NCBI RefSeq assembly: GCF_026913015.1
Contig: NZ_JAPTYD010000030.1
Span: forward strand, 1-42,694
DNA: 42,694 nt
Origin: Paracoccus benzoatiresistens
Lineage (GTDB): Bacteria > Pseudomonadota > Alphaproteobacteria > Rhodobacterales > Rhodobacteraceae
Reading direction: 5' to 3'
Position 1 is the first letter of the stretch, and every line of letters starts with the position of its first letter. The notes under the pieces were generated by a model. That model made no database searches and had not been told where the DNA came from. It saw only the letters and a list, made by a program, of their open reading frames with translations. Made by a program: the position numbers and the translations under genes. This document shows positions 25,377 through 33,681 of the stretch, one piece after another.

Positions 25377-26478
25377 CCGACCTGCCCCCGCCGCCGCCGC
25401 AAGGAACCGGGGCACCGCCCCTTGGATCGAGGTCCTGTCCGGCCTGGGCGAGAAGGGCCCCGCCTGCATCCGTCTGTGGACGGGGCGGCGGCTCTGGCTT
25501 CTGGACGTGGGTTCCGGCCCCGAGGCAACCTCTCCTTTCCAAGCCGAATGGCTGGAAGGGGCAGAGGCCGTCTTCATCACCCATGACCACATCGACCATA
25601 TCGGCGGGGCCGCGCATGTGATCCGGGCAGGGCTGCCGATCCATGCCACGGCGCAGACGGCCCGCGCGCTTCCGTTCGGCGCCGATCTGCGGCTGCTGCC
25701 CGCGCGCGGGCAGGTGATCATCGACGGGATCACCGTGACCACGGGCCGCAACGGACATGCCCTTGGCGGCGTCTGGCTGCATCTTGCGCTTGGGCAGGAG
25801 GGGTTGTTCTATTCCGGCGACTGGTCCGAAGAATCCGGCTGGTTCGCCTTCGATGCGCCTCCGCCCGCCGGAACCGCCCTTCTCGATGCGTCCTACCATC
25901 TGGATGCGGTGCCGCAATCGGAACGCCGAAAGGCGCTGGACCTGAAGCTTGCCGCCCTTGATCCGGCGGCCCAGGTGCTGTTTCCCGTGCCGCCCTCGGG
26001 CCGGGCAGGGGAACTGGCGCTGCATCTGATGACCCGCGGCCGCGTCACCCTGGACGATGCGTGCCGCGCCACCTTGCGCGATGCGCTTGCCTCGGGCGCG
26101 GTTTCGGAGGATGCGCATCGGCTTGCCACGGTTGTCGCCGCACCCTTCGATCCGGCGGCGCGCTTCCTGATCTGCGACACGCCCAATGCCGACGGCGGCA
26201 TGGCCTGGCGCATCGTGCAGGCCTGGCGCGACACCGGTGTCCTGGGACGACGCGGCGTTGTGGTCTTCACCGGCTACATGACCGCCCATGCCCGGGCCAT
26301 CGCGGCGCAGCTTGGGCATTTCGCGCGCTGGAACGTCCATCCTCCGCTTGGCGATCAGAAGCGCATGCTGGCGCGGCTCGGGGCCCGGCGCTTCGCCCCG
26401 CTGTTCTGCCCCATGCCCGAGGATTACCTGCTGGAGCCGGACCTTCCGCCGCTGCTTGCCGGACGGACGCTGCTATGA
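25369..26478 (+). CDS. Metallo-beta-lactamase-fold hydrolase in the ABC operon
   Basis: A 369-residue MBL-fold protein. The metal motif HxHxDH is present at residues 72-77 (THDHIDHIGG); later ligands are likely the His in GRNGHALGG, the Asp in YSGDWSEES and a C-terminal His in WNVHPPLGD. The C-terminal half, with a VVVFTGYMTAHA strand-loop and VHPPLGDQKRML, recalls beta-CASP-like nucleases, though the cap domain is short. No signal peptide is present, so it is cytosolic. Its start lies inside the ATPase gene (8-base overlap). It may open or hydrolyse the imported compound; a phosphodiester or cyclic phosphate is an attractive guess. The substrate is unproven. Confidence 0.85.
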   Translation: MLDRPAPAAAARNRGTAPWIEVLSGLGEKGPACIRLWTGRRLWLLDVGSGPEATSPFQAEWLEGAEAVFITHDHIDHIGGAAHVIRAGLPIHATAQTARALPFGADLRLLPARGQVIIDGITVTTGRNGHALGGVWLHLALGQEGLFYSGDWSEESGWFAFDAPPPAGTALLDASYHLDAVPQSERRKALDLKLAALDPAAQVLFPVPPSGRAGELALHLMTRGRVTLDDACRATLRDALASGAVSEDAHRLATVVAAPFDPAARFLICDTPNADGGMAWRIVQAWRDTGVLGRRGVVVFTGYMTAHARAIAAQLGHFARWNVHPPLGDQKRMLARLGARRFAPLFCPMPEDYLLEPDLPPLLAGRTLL

Positions 26479-27044
26479 TCCTGCCGAAGCGCCCGTTCTG
26501 CCTGATCCGCCACGGCCAGACCGGCGCCAACCGGGACGGCATCATCGCGGGCCGGACCGAGGCCCGCCTGACGGACAGGGGCCGCGACGCCGCCCGCGCC
26601 CTTGCGGATCACCCGTGGCCCTGTCCTGTCGCGCTGTTCACCAGCCCGCAGGACCGGGCGCGGGAAACCGCGTCCCTTGCCTTTCCATCGCAGACGGCCC
26701 GCGTCGTCGAGGATTTGCGCGAACGGGACTGGGGCATCTTCGAGGGCCGCCCCGTGGCCGAACTGCCCCCTCGCACATCAACCCCCGAAGGCGGTGAGAG
26801 TTGGCATGACATGCTGGCGCGCATTGCCGCGGCCTTGGGCGGCTGCATGGTCATGGCAGGCGACGCGCTTCCCGTCATCGTGGCCCATTCAGGCGTGATC
26901 CGCGCCGCGCGGGCGCTGACGGGGCAGGATTTCACCGGGCCGTCGGCGCCAAACACCACCCCGCTGCTTTACACGGTCGTATCCGGCGGCTGGCGGGAAC
27001 AGCCGCTGACAGCCTCCTCCCAGGTCCGATTGCAGCCAGCCTGA
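26475..27044 (+). CDS. Histidine phosphatase family protein
   Basis: A 189-residue branch-1 histidine phosphatase/phosphoglycerate mutase-like enzyme. Catalytic RHG is at residues 12-14 (LIRHGQTGANRDG), the second Arg is in SPQDRARETA, the Glu/Asp block in LRERDWGIFEG and the second His in VIVAHSGVIRA. ATG 26475 overlaps the MBL stop by 4 bases (ATGA), completing the operon. Family members dephosphorylate small phosphoesters such as alpha-ribazole phosphate or sugar phosphates. Coming after an importer and an MBL hydrolase, it likely releases phosphate from the processed substrate. That role is inference. Confidence 0.88.
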   Translation: MILPKRPFCLIRHGQTGANRDGIIAGRTEARLTDRGRDAARALADHPWPCPVALFTSPQDRARETASLAFPSQTARVVEDLRERDWGIFEGRPVAELPPRTSTPEGGESWHDMLARIAAALGGCMVMAGDALPVIVAHSGVIRAARALTGQDFTGPSAPNTTPLLYTVVSGGWREQPLTASSQVRLQPA

Positions 27045-27234
27045 AGCGGGCAGGGGGCCTGCCGACGCGGCAAGCCGCGCCACGATATGGCCGCGCGATG
27101 TCACCAGACAGGTCACAGCAGGCTGCTGAAATTCTGATGGAACATGCCTGATCCACCAGCCTGATCAAGCGTTTCAGGGCGGCTTGGTGCGGGTGGCCAG
27201 ATTGCTTGCAATGTCGTGGGGATTGGGCGACCAA

Positions 27235-27248
27235 TTGACGCTCATCAA
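27235..27248. promoter_or_regulatory. Perfect FNR-type box next to the ribosome binding site
   Basis: TTGACGCTCATCAA matches the TTGAY-N4-RTCAA FNR/FnrL consensus at all ten defined positions. Its right half runs straight into the AAGGAGG ribosome site of the serine hydrolase, ten bases before the ATG. It is too close to the start for a normal activating position, so it would more likely repress, or is a chance match. Confidence 0.5.
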
Positions 27249-27258
27249 GGAGGTAGGG

Positions 27259-28485
27259 ATGCCGGCATTCGGGAAACACAAGGTATTATTGGCAGCCATG
27301 GTCGCAACGCTGGCCTGGCCCTGCATCTCTGCCGCAGGGGACTATCCCCATGCCAGCGAACCCATCGGCACGGTCGAGGAAATCTATGACGGGCACCTGA
27401 CGCCCGACCTGGCGGTCAGCACGTTCCGCAACATCGATCGCCTTTTCCCGGTCCGGACTATCAAGGCCGGTGACGCGCCACGCGATCTGCCCGCGGCGCC
27501 GCAGGATCTGGCTGCCAAGGTGTCCTTTGACATCGACGGCGTGACCTACGACCTTTACGACTTCCTTGCCTTGGACAACGTGACCGGTCTGGTCGTGCTG
27601 AAGGACGGCGCCGTTGTCTATGAAACCTACCAGCGGGGCAACACGCCCGACACCCGCTGGATGTCGATGTCGGTGGCAAAGTCCATCACCTCGACCCTGG
27701 TCGGCGCGGCGATCCGGGACGGGCATATCGGCAGCCTGGACGACATGGTGGTCGACTACGTGCCCGTCCTGAAGGGCAGCGCCTATGACGGGGTCAGCAT
27801 CCGCGACGTCCTGCGCATGGCGTCGGGCGTGCAATGGAACGAAACCTATACAGATCCGCAGTCGGATCGCCGCGCCCTTCTGCGCGCCCAGATCTCGCAG
27901 CAGCCGGATGCGGCGATGAAGGTGATGGCCGCCCTGCCGCGCGCGGCGGAACCCGGCACCGTCCATGTCTATTCGACCGGCGAGACGCAGGTGCTGGGCG
28001 AGGTCCTGCGCGGCGCGGTCAAGAAACCCCTGGCCGAGTATCTGTCGGAAAAGATCTGGCAGCCCTACGGGATGGAGGCCGATGCCAACTGGTGGCTGGC
28101 CTCGCCCGACGGGATCGAGATCGGCGGCAGCGGCATTTCGGCCACGCTGCGGGATTTCGCGCGCTTCGGTCAGTTCTTCCTGGAAGGCGGGATAATCGGC
28201 GGCACGCCTGTCCTGCCTGATGGCTGGACCGAACAGGCGGGCGTCCCCCAGACGTTGGACGATGGCACGACCATTGAATACGGGCTGATGTGGTGGCCGG
28301 GCTGGACAGAGCCCTCGATCGCCGACAAGGCCTTCGCGGCCATCGGCATCCAGGGCCAGAACATCTACATCAACCCGGCGAAGAACATCGTCATCGCCAC
28401 GCACATGGCGCAGCCGAAGCCCGTCGGGAAAGAGCCCATCGACCCGCTGGTGTTCTTCGACGCGGTTTCGGCAGCCCTGGAGTGA
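27259..28485 (+). CDS. Exported serine hydrolase, class C beta-lactamase/6-aminohexanoate-dimer hydrolase type
   Basis: A 408-residue protein with a signal peptide (basic MPAFGKHK, hydrophobic core, cleavage near SAAG), so it is periplasmic. The SxxK motif is in SMSVAKSITS, the catalytic Tyr in VYSTGE (usually YSN; here the third residue is Thr) and the third motif region is AIGIQGQNIYI. ATG 27259 has the strong site AAGGAGG. It resembles NylB-like esterases and penicillin-binding-protein relatives more than true AmpC enzymes, so drug resistance should not be assumed. The substrate is unknown. It is probably a single-gene unit. Confidence 0.88.
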   Translation: MPAFGKHKVLLAAMVATLAWPCISAAGDYPHASEPIGTVEEIYDGHLTPDLAVSTFRNIDRLFPVRTIKAGDAPRDLPAAPQDLAAKVSFDIDGVTYDLYDFLALDNVTGLVVLKDGAVVYETYQRGNTPDTRWMSMSVAKSITSTLVGAAIRDGHIGSLDDMVVDYVPVLKGSAYDGVSIRDVLRMASGVQWNETYTDPQSDRRALLRAQISQQPDAAMKVMAALPRAAEPGTVHVYSTGETQVLGEVLRGAVKKPLAEYLSEKIWQPYGMEADANWWLASPDGIEIGGSGISATLRDFARFGQFFLEGGIIGGTPVLPDGWTEQAGVPQTLDDGTTIEYGLMWWPGWTEPSIADKAFAAIGIQGQNIYINPAKNIVIATHMAQPKPVGKEPIDPLVFFDAVSAALE

Positions 28486-28733
28486 CAGGCAGATCGTCCG
28501 CGGGCGGGGATTGTCGATCGACACGCAGGATCGTGCCCCCGTCGCATCCCCGCGACTGATCACGATGCGGGGCACCACCCAGGACCCGCGCCGCCATCCT
28601 CATGCGGCCAGGCAGCCGTCCCCGAGAACTAGCGTGCAGCCTGCCGCCGCGATGCCCATCACAGGCATTGCGGCGCCAAGCTTGTCCCCTGATCCGTCCA
28701 AGGTGACGAACCCGCCTTCCGATCCCGCGATCG

Positions 28734-30023
28734 TCAAGCGCCCGTGACGCGCCAGACCACGTCCCCCACGTCGTCCGCCATCAACAGGGACTTCCTGTCC
28801 GGCCCGATGGCAACGCCGACGGGGCGTCCATAGGCGAGCCTTTCGTCCTCGGACAGAAAGCCGGTCAGGATGTCTCGGGGCGGGCCGCTTGGCGCGCCGT
28901 TCTCGAAGGGCACGAAGATCAGCTTGTAGCCGCTCAGCTTCGAGCGGTTCCACGATCCATGCTGGCCAATGACCATGCCGTCGCCGAAGCCGGGCAGGGT
29001 GCCGGCGGGCATCCAGCACAGCCCGAGCGACGCCGTGTGTCCCCCCAGGGCATAATCCGGGGTGATCGCGCGGGCGACCAGCGCGGCGTCCTGCGGAACC
29101 CGGTCGTCCACGATGGACCCCCAATAGGAATAAGGCCAGCCGTAGAACCCGCCGTCCTGCACGGAGGTCAGGTAATCCGGAGGCGTCTCGTCCCCCAGTC
29201 CGTCCCGTTCGTTGACAACCGTCCAGAGCTTCCCGGTCATCGGCTCCCATGCCATGCCGACGGCATTCCGCAGGCCCGACGCGAAGATGCGGGCGGTTCC
29301 CGTCCTGACATCCAGTTCCCAGATCGCCGCGCGCCCCTGTTCGGCCTCCATGCCGCGATCCCCGATGTTCGACAGCGATCCCACGCCCGCATAGACCTTG
29401 GTGCCGTCAGGGGACGCGATGAGGCTGCGCGTCCAGTGCCCGTGCGGCTTGAAGCTGACGAGCTTCTGCCCGCTCCCCGACAAGGACGTGGCACCCGGAT
29501 GATAGTCGAACACGACGATGCCGTCGGTGTTTCCAAGGTAGAACCTGTTCCCGATCAGCGCCATGCCGAAGGGCTGGTTCTGGTTCTCGACAAAGACCTC
29601 CCGGATCTCGGCCACTCCGTCGCCATCCGCGTCCCGCCACAGCGAAACGCGGTTCGCGCTGTCCCCGATTGCCTTGGCCCGCCGCATCGTCGCCTGGGCC
29701 GCATGGTCCATCAGGGTCCTGGGCGGCGTCGCCTGTTCCTTGGATTCCGCCACCAGAACGTCGCCATTCGGCAGAACCTCTATCCACCGGGGATGGTCGA
29801 GGCCGGATGCGAAGGCGTTGACCCTGAGGCCGGGCGCGCATGCAGGAACGTGCCCGTCCTTCCAGCCCCGGGCGACTGGCATCTTCAGGGTCATGATCCC
29901 TTGGGCCTTCGCATCCGGGATCTGCGGACTTGGCCCCATGGACTGATGTGCAGGCGCCCCGATCCGACGCAGGCGCGCCACCGCGCCCCCCACAACAGCG
30001 GTCGCCTTCGCGATAAGTTCCAT
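28734..30023 (-). CDS. Sorbosone dehydrogenase-like soluble quinoprotein (PQQ beta-propeller)
   Basis: A 429-residue member of the glucose/sorbosone dehydrogenase superfamily. Beta-propeller segments include LDHPRWIEVLPNGDVLVAES, ENQNQPFGMALIGNRFYLGN, FKPHGHWTRSLIASPDG, ASGLRNAVGMAWEP, the DGGFYGWPYSYWG block, IGQHGSWNRS and the C-terminal YGRPVGVAIGPDRKSLLMADD. These include the His/Arg positions that hold PQQ and catalyse sugar or aldehyde oxidation in related enzymes. ATG 30023 has GGAGG upstream. No convincing signal peptide is seen at this start, which is odd for a family acting in the periplasm. No PQQ biosynthesis genes are in the window. Confidence 0.85.
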   Translation of the reverse strand: MELIAKATAVVGGAVARLRRIGAPAHQSMGPSPQIPDAKAQGIMTLKMPVARGWKDGHVPACAPGLRVNAFASGLDHPRWIEVLPNGDVLVAESKEQATPPRTLMDHAAQATMRRAKAIGDSANRVSLWRDADGDGVAEIREVFVENQNQPFGMALIGNRFYLGNTDGIVVFDYHPGATSLSGSGQKLVSFKPHGHWTRSLIASPDGTKVYAGVGSLSNIGDRGMEAEQGRAAIWELDVRTGTARIFASGLRNAVGMAWEPMTGKLWTVVNERDGLGDETPPDYLTSVQDGGFYGWPYSYWGSIVDDRVPQDAALVARAITPDYALGGHTASLGLCWMPAGTLPGFGDGMVIGQHGSWNRSKLSGYKLIFVPFENGAPSGPPRDILTGFLSEDERLAYGRPVGVAIGPDRKSLLMADDVGDVVWRVTGA

Positions 30024-30094
30024 ATTCGGCCTCCAATCTGACGAAGGCCACGCTAGCGGGACCGCGAGAAGCTTGACAGAGGTTTTCCTGCTGC

Positions 30095-30121
30095 GGCCGC
30101 CGAAGCCGGGGTCCGGCGGCC
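30095..30121 (-). terminator. GC-rich hairpin after the DUF305 gene
   Basis: GGCCGCCG at 30095-30102 pairs with CGGCGGCC at 30114-30121, just beyond the stop of the DUF305 gene on the minus strand. It has no clear U-run, so it may be an attenuating or stabilising hairpin rather than a full intrinsic terminator. Confidence 0.45.
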
Positions 30122-30128
30122 GGACCGC

Positions 30129-30635
30129 CTACTGCTGGCCCGCGTTCTTTTCGACCCAGGCCGTCATCTCTTCGATTTCCGGACCCTGGGCGTCGATGAT
30201 CTTCTGCGCCATGGCTTTCGACTGCTCGTCGTTGCCGTATTTCAGTTCGATCTCGGCCATGGCGATGGCGCCCGTATGATGCGCGATCATGCCGCAGTGA
30301 AAGGCCAGGTCGGGATCCTTGATGCTGTGGGCGGCCATCATCGGCATGTTCATCTTCATCATGGTCTGCATGTAGGCCTTCTGGGCCTCGTCCATGCCGC
30401 CCATGCCGCCCATCATCGCGGGCATGTCCATGCCCCCCATCATCCCCCCCATCCCGGACTGCTGGATGGCGTCCCGGCAGCCCTGCGGCAGGACGGACAG
30501 GTCGGCAGTCTGGGCGTGCGGGCCCCTGGCATGGTCGGGACGGCCCGCGGGGCGGTCCGTCGCGCTGTCCTGGGCAAAGGCGGCAGGAACGGCAAGAAAG
30601 GCGGCAAGGATGGCGGCGATTTCGAATTTACGCAT
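30129..30635 (-). CDS. DUF305 family periplasmic protein, Met-rich
   Basis: A 168-residue exported protein: signal peptide MRKFEIAAILAAFLAVPAAFAQ, then a Met/Gly-rich linker (about residues 60-85), and a DUF305 four-helix core with MMAAHSIKDPDLAFHCGMIAHHTGAIAMAEIEL. The repeated Met and the HCGMIAHHTGAIAMA His/Met cluster suggest copper or silver binding, as seen for DUF305 proteins near copper-resistance genes. GGAGAA precedes ATG 30635. It is directly downstream of a His-rich secreted protein on the same strand, supporting a shared metal role. No transporter or metal sensor is adjacent. Confidence 0.87.
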   Translation of the reverse strand: MRKFEIAAILAAFLAVPAAFAQDSATDRPAGRPDHARGPHAQTADLSVLPQGCRDAIQQSGMGGMMGGMDMPAMMGGMGGMDEAQKAYMQTMMKMNMPMMAAHSIKDPDLAFHCGMIAHHTGAIAMAEIELKYGNDEQSKAMAQKIIDAQGPEIEEMTAWVEKNAGQQ

Positions 30636-30728
30636 GAGAGTTCTCCTGATGGAAAAGTGCTGGTCGGATCGGGCAGCCCTTTTCGGCTGCCGTCGGTGCA
30701 GGCCCGAAGCCGTGGCGCCCTTGTCGGG

Positions 30729-31178
30729 TCAGGCGGCCGGACCGGAAGGCAAGATGATCGGAAAGCCGCCTGCCGGGGGAGGGCGCTGCGGCTCTTCGGG
30801 ATCCTGGCCGGTCCTGGAAGGATCGCCCGTCAGGGATTTCAAGGGCATGCCCCAAGGTTCGGGCAGGGAATGATCAGCGACCGGCACCAGTCCCAGCAGA
30901 CATGCATCGCCGCAGCACAAGGGCATCCCTTCGGCGGAAGCCCGGTGGCTGTGGGCCACCACAGGTGAGTGCTCGTGGCCCGGAGCCGCCCTGGCCGGCG
31001 CATATCCGTCAGCCGGTGCTGCCATTGCAGGAGAGGCATGATGGTCATGGCCGTGCGGAACTGCAGCCCGGGCCGCGACACCATGTGCCGCCAGCATGAC
31101 GACCGCCAGAACCGCAAGCGCCCGTGCAAGCTTCTGCCAGAGCGTCGCCGCGTCCGTGCTGATGGCCAGCCGTCTCAT
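30729..31178 (-). CDS. His-rich secreted or membrane-anchored protein, probably metal binding
   Basis: A 149-residue protein starting MRRLAISTDAATLWQKLARALAVLAVVMLAAHGVAARA, a signal-anchor or signal peptide. It is followed by a His-rich segment (HGHDHHASP, PGHEHSPVVAHSHRAS), a CCGDAC cysteine cluster and a Pro-rich C-terminus. It is not a family I can name; the composition resembles small copper-resistance proteins of the CopL/DUF2946 kind. It is 93 bases upstream of the DUF305 gene, likely the same transcript. Metal capture in the periplasm is inferred. The start follows the basic n-region; upstream codons to 31262 look non-coding. Confidence 0.7.
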   Translation of the reverse strand: MRRLAISTDAATLWQKLARALAVLAVVMLAAHGVAARAAVPHGHDHHASPAMAAPADGYAPARAAPGHEHSPVVAHSHRASAEGMPLCCGDACLLGLVPVADHSLPEPWGMPLKSLTGDPSRTGQDPEEPQRPPPAGGFPIILPSGPAA

Positions 31179-31396
31179 GGAATGAAAACGCCCTTCGGGA
31201 CAAGTTGTTCCGCGCTGGAGACAGGCTAGCGGCCGGGAGGCAGAGCCACAAGGGTCAGGCAAGGTCTGGCGCCGCCCGGCAGGCGGACCGACCCCGGTCG
31301 CGCTGTCGCCGAGCCCCGGCCTTGCTCCGGGCAGGGCTTCCGGATGGAACCCGGCGCGCGACCCGGCGTTGAAAGGAACTTCCTCACCAGCTTGCC

Positions 31397-31422
31397 TGCC
31401 CCGCCTTCAACAAGGCGGGGCA
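31397..31422 (-). terminator. Perfect 11-bp hairpin at the end of the GlxA-type regulator gene
   Basis: TGCCCCGCCTT (31397-31407) and AAGGCGGGGCA (31412-31422) form a perfect 11-base stem with a 4-base loop. The regulator stop codon (31407-31409) sits at the loop. It is a likely transcript end on the minus strand, although no T-rich tail follows. Confidence 0.55.
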
Positions 31423-32450
31423 TCCGGGTGTCCGCCGTTGGCCGAATCCGGTTGCGCGAACTGCCGCCTGTACTGGCCCGGGCTGATCCCGGCGATCCGC
31501 GCGAACAGGCGGCGGAAGGCGGAGGGATCCTCATAGCCGACGGCCCAGGCAACCTGTTCGATGGGCTCGAGGGTGCGCTCCAGGCGGCGCTTGGCGTGCT
31601 CGACCCGCAGGTGCTGCACATAGTCCAGCGGCGAATGACCCGTCGCGGCCTGGAAGCGACGCGAGAAGCCCCGCTCGGAAAGGCCCGAGCGGCTGACCAT
31701 CTCTCGCACCGGAAATGCGACCGAAGCGTGGCTGTCCAGCCAGGCCTGCGATGCCTCGACCAGCGCGTCGCCATGTCCGCGCGGCGGGTCGAAGACCATG
31801 AAGGGTGCCAGCCCGTCCACATGGCGCTGCAAGGCGAAGACCTTGCAGACGGCCTGCGCGGCGGCCGGGCCGGCCTCGCGCCCGATCAGGTACAGGACAA
31901 GATCGTGCCAGCTGGTCGAGGCGCCCGAACTGACCAGCTCGCCCCGCGGACCCGCGACGATCAGAGCGCGATCGGGATGGGCGCGCACGGCCGGATACTG
32001 CGCGGTGAACATCCGTGCATAGGGCCAGTGGATCGTCGCATCCACCCCGTCGAAAAGCCCCGTTTCGGCGATCAGGAACAGCCCGGAACAGGCCGAACAG
32101 ATCGTCGCCCCGGCCCCGTGCCGCTCCAGGATCCAGCGAACGAGGCCGGGATAGCGCCCGGGGGTCCAGCCGTCGTCCCGCACGAACAGCGACGGCACGA
32201 TCACCAGGTCGCAGGGCCGCCCCTGGGCCGCGCCGTCCAGCGGCAGGGTGATGCCGCTTGCAAGCTGCACGGGGCCGTCGCCCTCGCCCAGCAACTCGAC
32301 CCGGAAGGGCGGATCGGGGGGAATGCCATCGCGCCCGGCAAGCCAGGAGAGGCTGTTCAGGACATCGAAGATGCCGCTCAGGGTGGCAAGGCCGGCCTCG
32401 GGGACCGCGACGATGCCCACGCGAACCGGCCTTGATCCCCCGCTGCCCAT
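31407..32450 (-). CDS. GlxA-family transcriptional regulator (DJ-1/PfpI + AraC)
   Basis: A 347-residue regulator. Residues about 8-190 form a DJ-1/PfpI-like domain with the nucleophile-elbow type ICSACSGLFLIAE. Residues about 225-330 are an AraC DNA-binding domain with two helix-turn-helix units (VREMVSRSGLSERGFSRRF and IEQVAWAVGYEDPSAFRRLF). ATG 32450 (MGSGGSRPVRVGIV) fits the usual family start; the longer frame to 32570 overlaps the divergent gene. It is divergent from the methyltransferase gene with about 106 bases between, so that gene is its likeliest target. The inducer is unknown. Confidence 0.9.
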   Translation of the reverse strand: MGSGGSRPVRVGIVAVPEAGLATLSGIFDVLNSLSWLAGRDGIPPDPPFRVELLGEGDGPVQLASGITLPLDGAAQGRPCDLVIVPSLFVRDDGWTPGRYPGLVRWILERHGAGATICSACSGLFLIAETGLFDGVDATIHWPYARMFTAQYPAVRAHPDRALIVAGPRGELVSSGASTSWHDLVLYLIGREAGPAAAQAVCKVFALQRHVDGLAPFMVFDPPRGHGDALVEASQAWLDSHASVAFPVREMVSRSGLSERGFSRRFQAATGHSPLDYVQHLRVEHAKRRLERTLEPIEQVAWAVGYEDPSAFRRLFARIAGISPGQYRRQFAQPDSANGGHPDAPPC

Positions 32451-32556
32451 CTCCGGCGCTCCTGACCGATGCGGACCCTTTGTGGCCAGTCTCGCACTCG
32501 TGCGCCGGTGCGGCAATCGCAATGATGGCAGGGTGTTTTCTGGAAAGGAGCCAACC

Positions 32557-33630
32557 ATGGCACTGGACAATCAGACGATCGACGCCGGCAGGCTGGATGA
32601 CCTGGTCGGCAAGGCTGTCACGGAACTCGCCGCGGGATATGGCGGCGTCATGATCGACATCGGCCATCGGCTGGGCCTCTATCGGGCCATGGCCGGGAAA
32701 GGCCCGATGACCAGCCACGAACTCGCCAAGGCCGCCGGTTGCGCCGAACGCTATGTGCGCGAATGGCTGAACGGGCAGGCCGCCGGCGGATACGTCCTTT
32801 ATCATCCCGCCAGCCGCACCTACGAACTGACGCCCGAACAGGCGGCCGTCCTGGCCGACGACACAAGCCCGGTGTTCATGCCGTCCGTCTGGCAGGTCGT
32901 TGCCGCTGCCTGGGCCGATGCCGAACTGACGGCCACGGCGATCCGCACCGGCAAGGGCATCCCTTGGGGCGATCACGACGGCCGCCTGCATTGCGGCGTC
33001 GCGGCCTTCTTCCGCAACGGCTATCGCGCGAGCCTGGTATCCGAATGGCTGCCCGCGCTGGACGGCGTGCTGCCGAAACTGCAGGCGGGGATCCGCGTTG
33101 CGGACATCGGCTGCGGCCACGGGCATTCGACCCTGCTGATGGCCGAGGCCTTTCCGGCCAGCCGCTTCGTGGGGATCGACACCCATCCCGGTTCCATCGC
33201 CGCTGCGCAGGCCCATGCAAGGGACGCCGGGCTGTCGGACCGGGTGGAGTTCCTGCTGGCCGATGCAAAGGCGCCGCTGCCGGGGGTCTTCGACCTGATC
33301 TGTTTCTTCGACTGTCTGCACGACCTCGGCCATCCGATCGAGGCTGCGCGCCGCGCACGCGAGGCGCTGACCCCGGACGGTACGCTGATGCTGGTCGAGC
33401 CCGCCGCCTCGGACCATGTGGAGGAGAACCTGAACCCCATTGGGCGGATCTACTACACCGGATCCACCTGGCTTTGCTGCGCCCATGCGATCTCCGAGGA
33501 AGGCACGCATGTCCTGGGCGCGCAGGCTGGCACGGCGCGACTGGCGCAGGTGTGTCGCGAGGCAGGCTTTTCGCGCATCCGCAAGGCGACCGAAACGCCC
33601 TTCAACCTGATCCTCGAGGCGCGTCCCTGA
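32557..33630 (+). CDS. Winged-helix plus SAM-dependent methyltransferase (Rv2258c-like)
   Basis: A 357-residue protein. Residues about 30-95 form a winged-helix-like domain (MTSHELAKAAGCAERYVREWL followed by YELTPEQAAVLAD). Residues about 175-290 are a class I methyltransferase with motif I VADIGCGHGHSTLL, acidic loop GIDTHPGSIAAA, and later DLICFFDCLHDLGHP. AAAGGAG precedes ATG 32557. This architecture is found in small-molecule O- or S-methyltransferases and in the Rv2258c group. It is divergent from, and probably regulated by, the GlxA-type regulator. The methyl acceptor is unknown. Confidence 0.88.
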   Translation: MALDNQTIDAGRLDDLVGKAVTELAAGYGGVMIDIGHRLGLYRAMAGKGPMTSHELAKAAGCAERYVREWLNGQAAGGYVLYHPASRTYELTPEQAAVLADDTSPVFMPSVWQVVAAAWADAELTATAIRTGKGIPWGDHDGRLHCGVAAFFRNGYRASLVSEWLPALDGVLPKLQAGIRVADIGCGHGHSTLLMAEAFPASRFVGIDTHPGSIAAAQAHARDAGLSDRVEFLLADAKAPLPGVFDLICFFDCLHDLGHPIEAARRAREALTPDGTLMLVEPAASDHVEENLNPIGRIYYTGSTWLCCAHAISEEGTHVLGAQAGTARLAQVCREAGFSRIRKATETPFNLILEARP

Positions 33631-33650
33631 TCGTCCTTGCTGCCCCGGGA

Positions 33651-33681
33651 TCCGGCGCCTTGCTTTTTGCAGCGCGCCGGA
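33651..33681 (+). terminator. Candidate hairpin after the methyltransferase gene
   Basis: TCCGGCGC (33651-33658) and GCGCCGGA (33674-33681) form an 8-base perfect stem 20 bases after the stop codon. The loop carries a short T-run but no T-tail follows, so termination is only possible. Confidence 0.35.

Noticed and set aside
27259..28485. True AmpC beta-lactamase
   Set aside because: The Tyr motif is YST rather than YSN and the third motif does not match KTG; the overall pattern fits NylB-like/esterase relatives better.
28600..28733. Small minus-strand frame ending in a Gly/Ala-rich tail after the sorbosone dehydrogenase
   Set aside because: No ribosome site or start in phase; its N-terminal part is a shadow of the dehydrogenase gene, so a real small gene is not supported.
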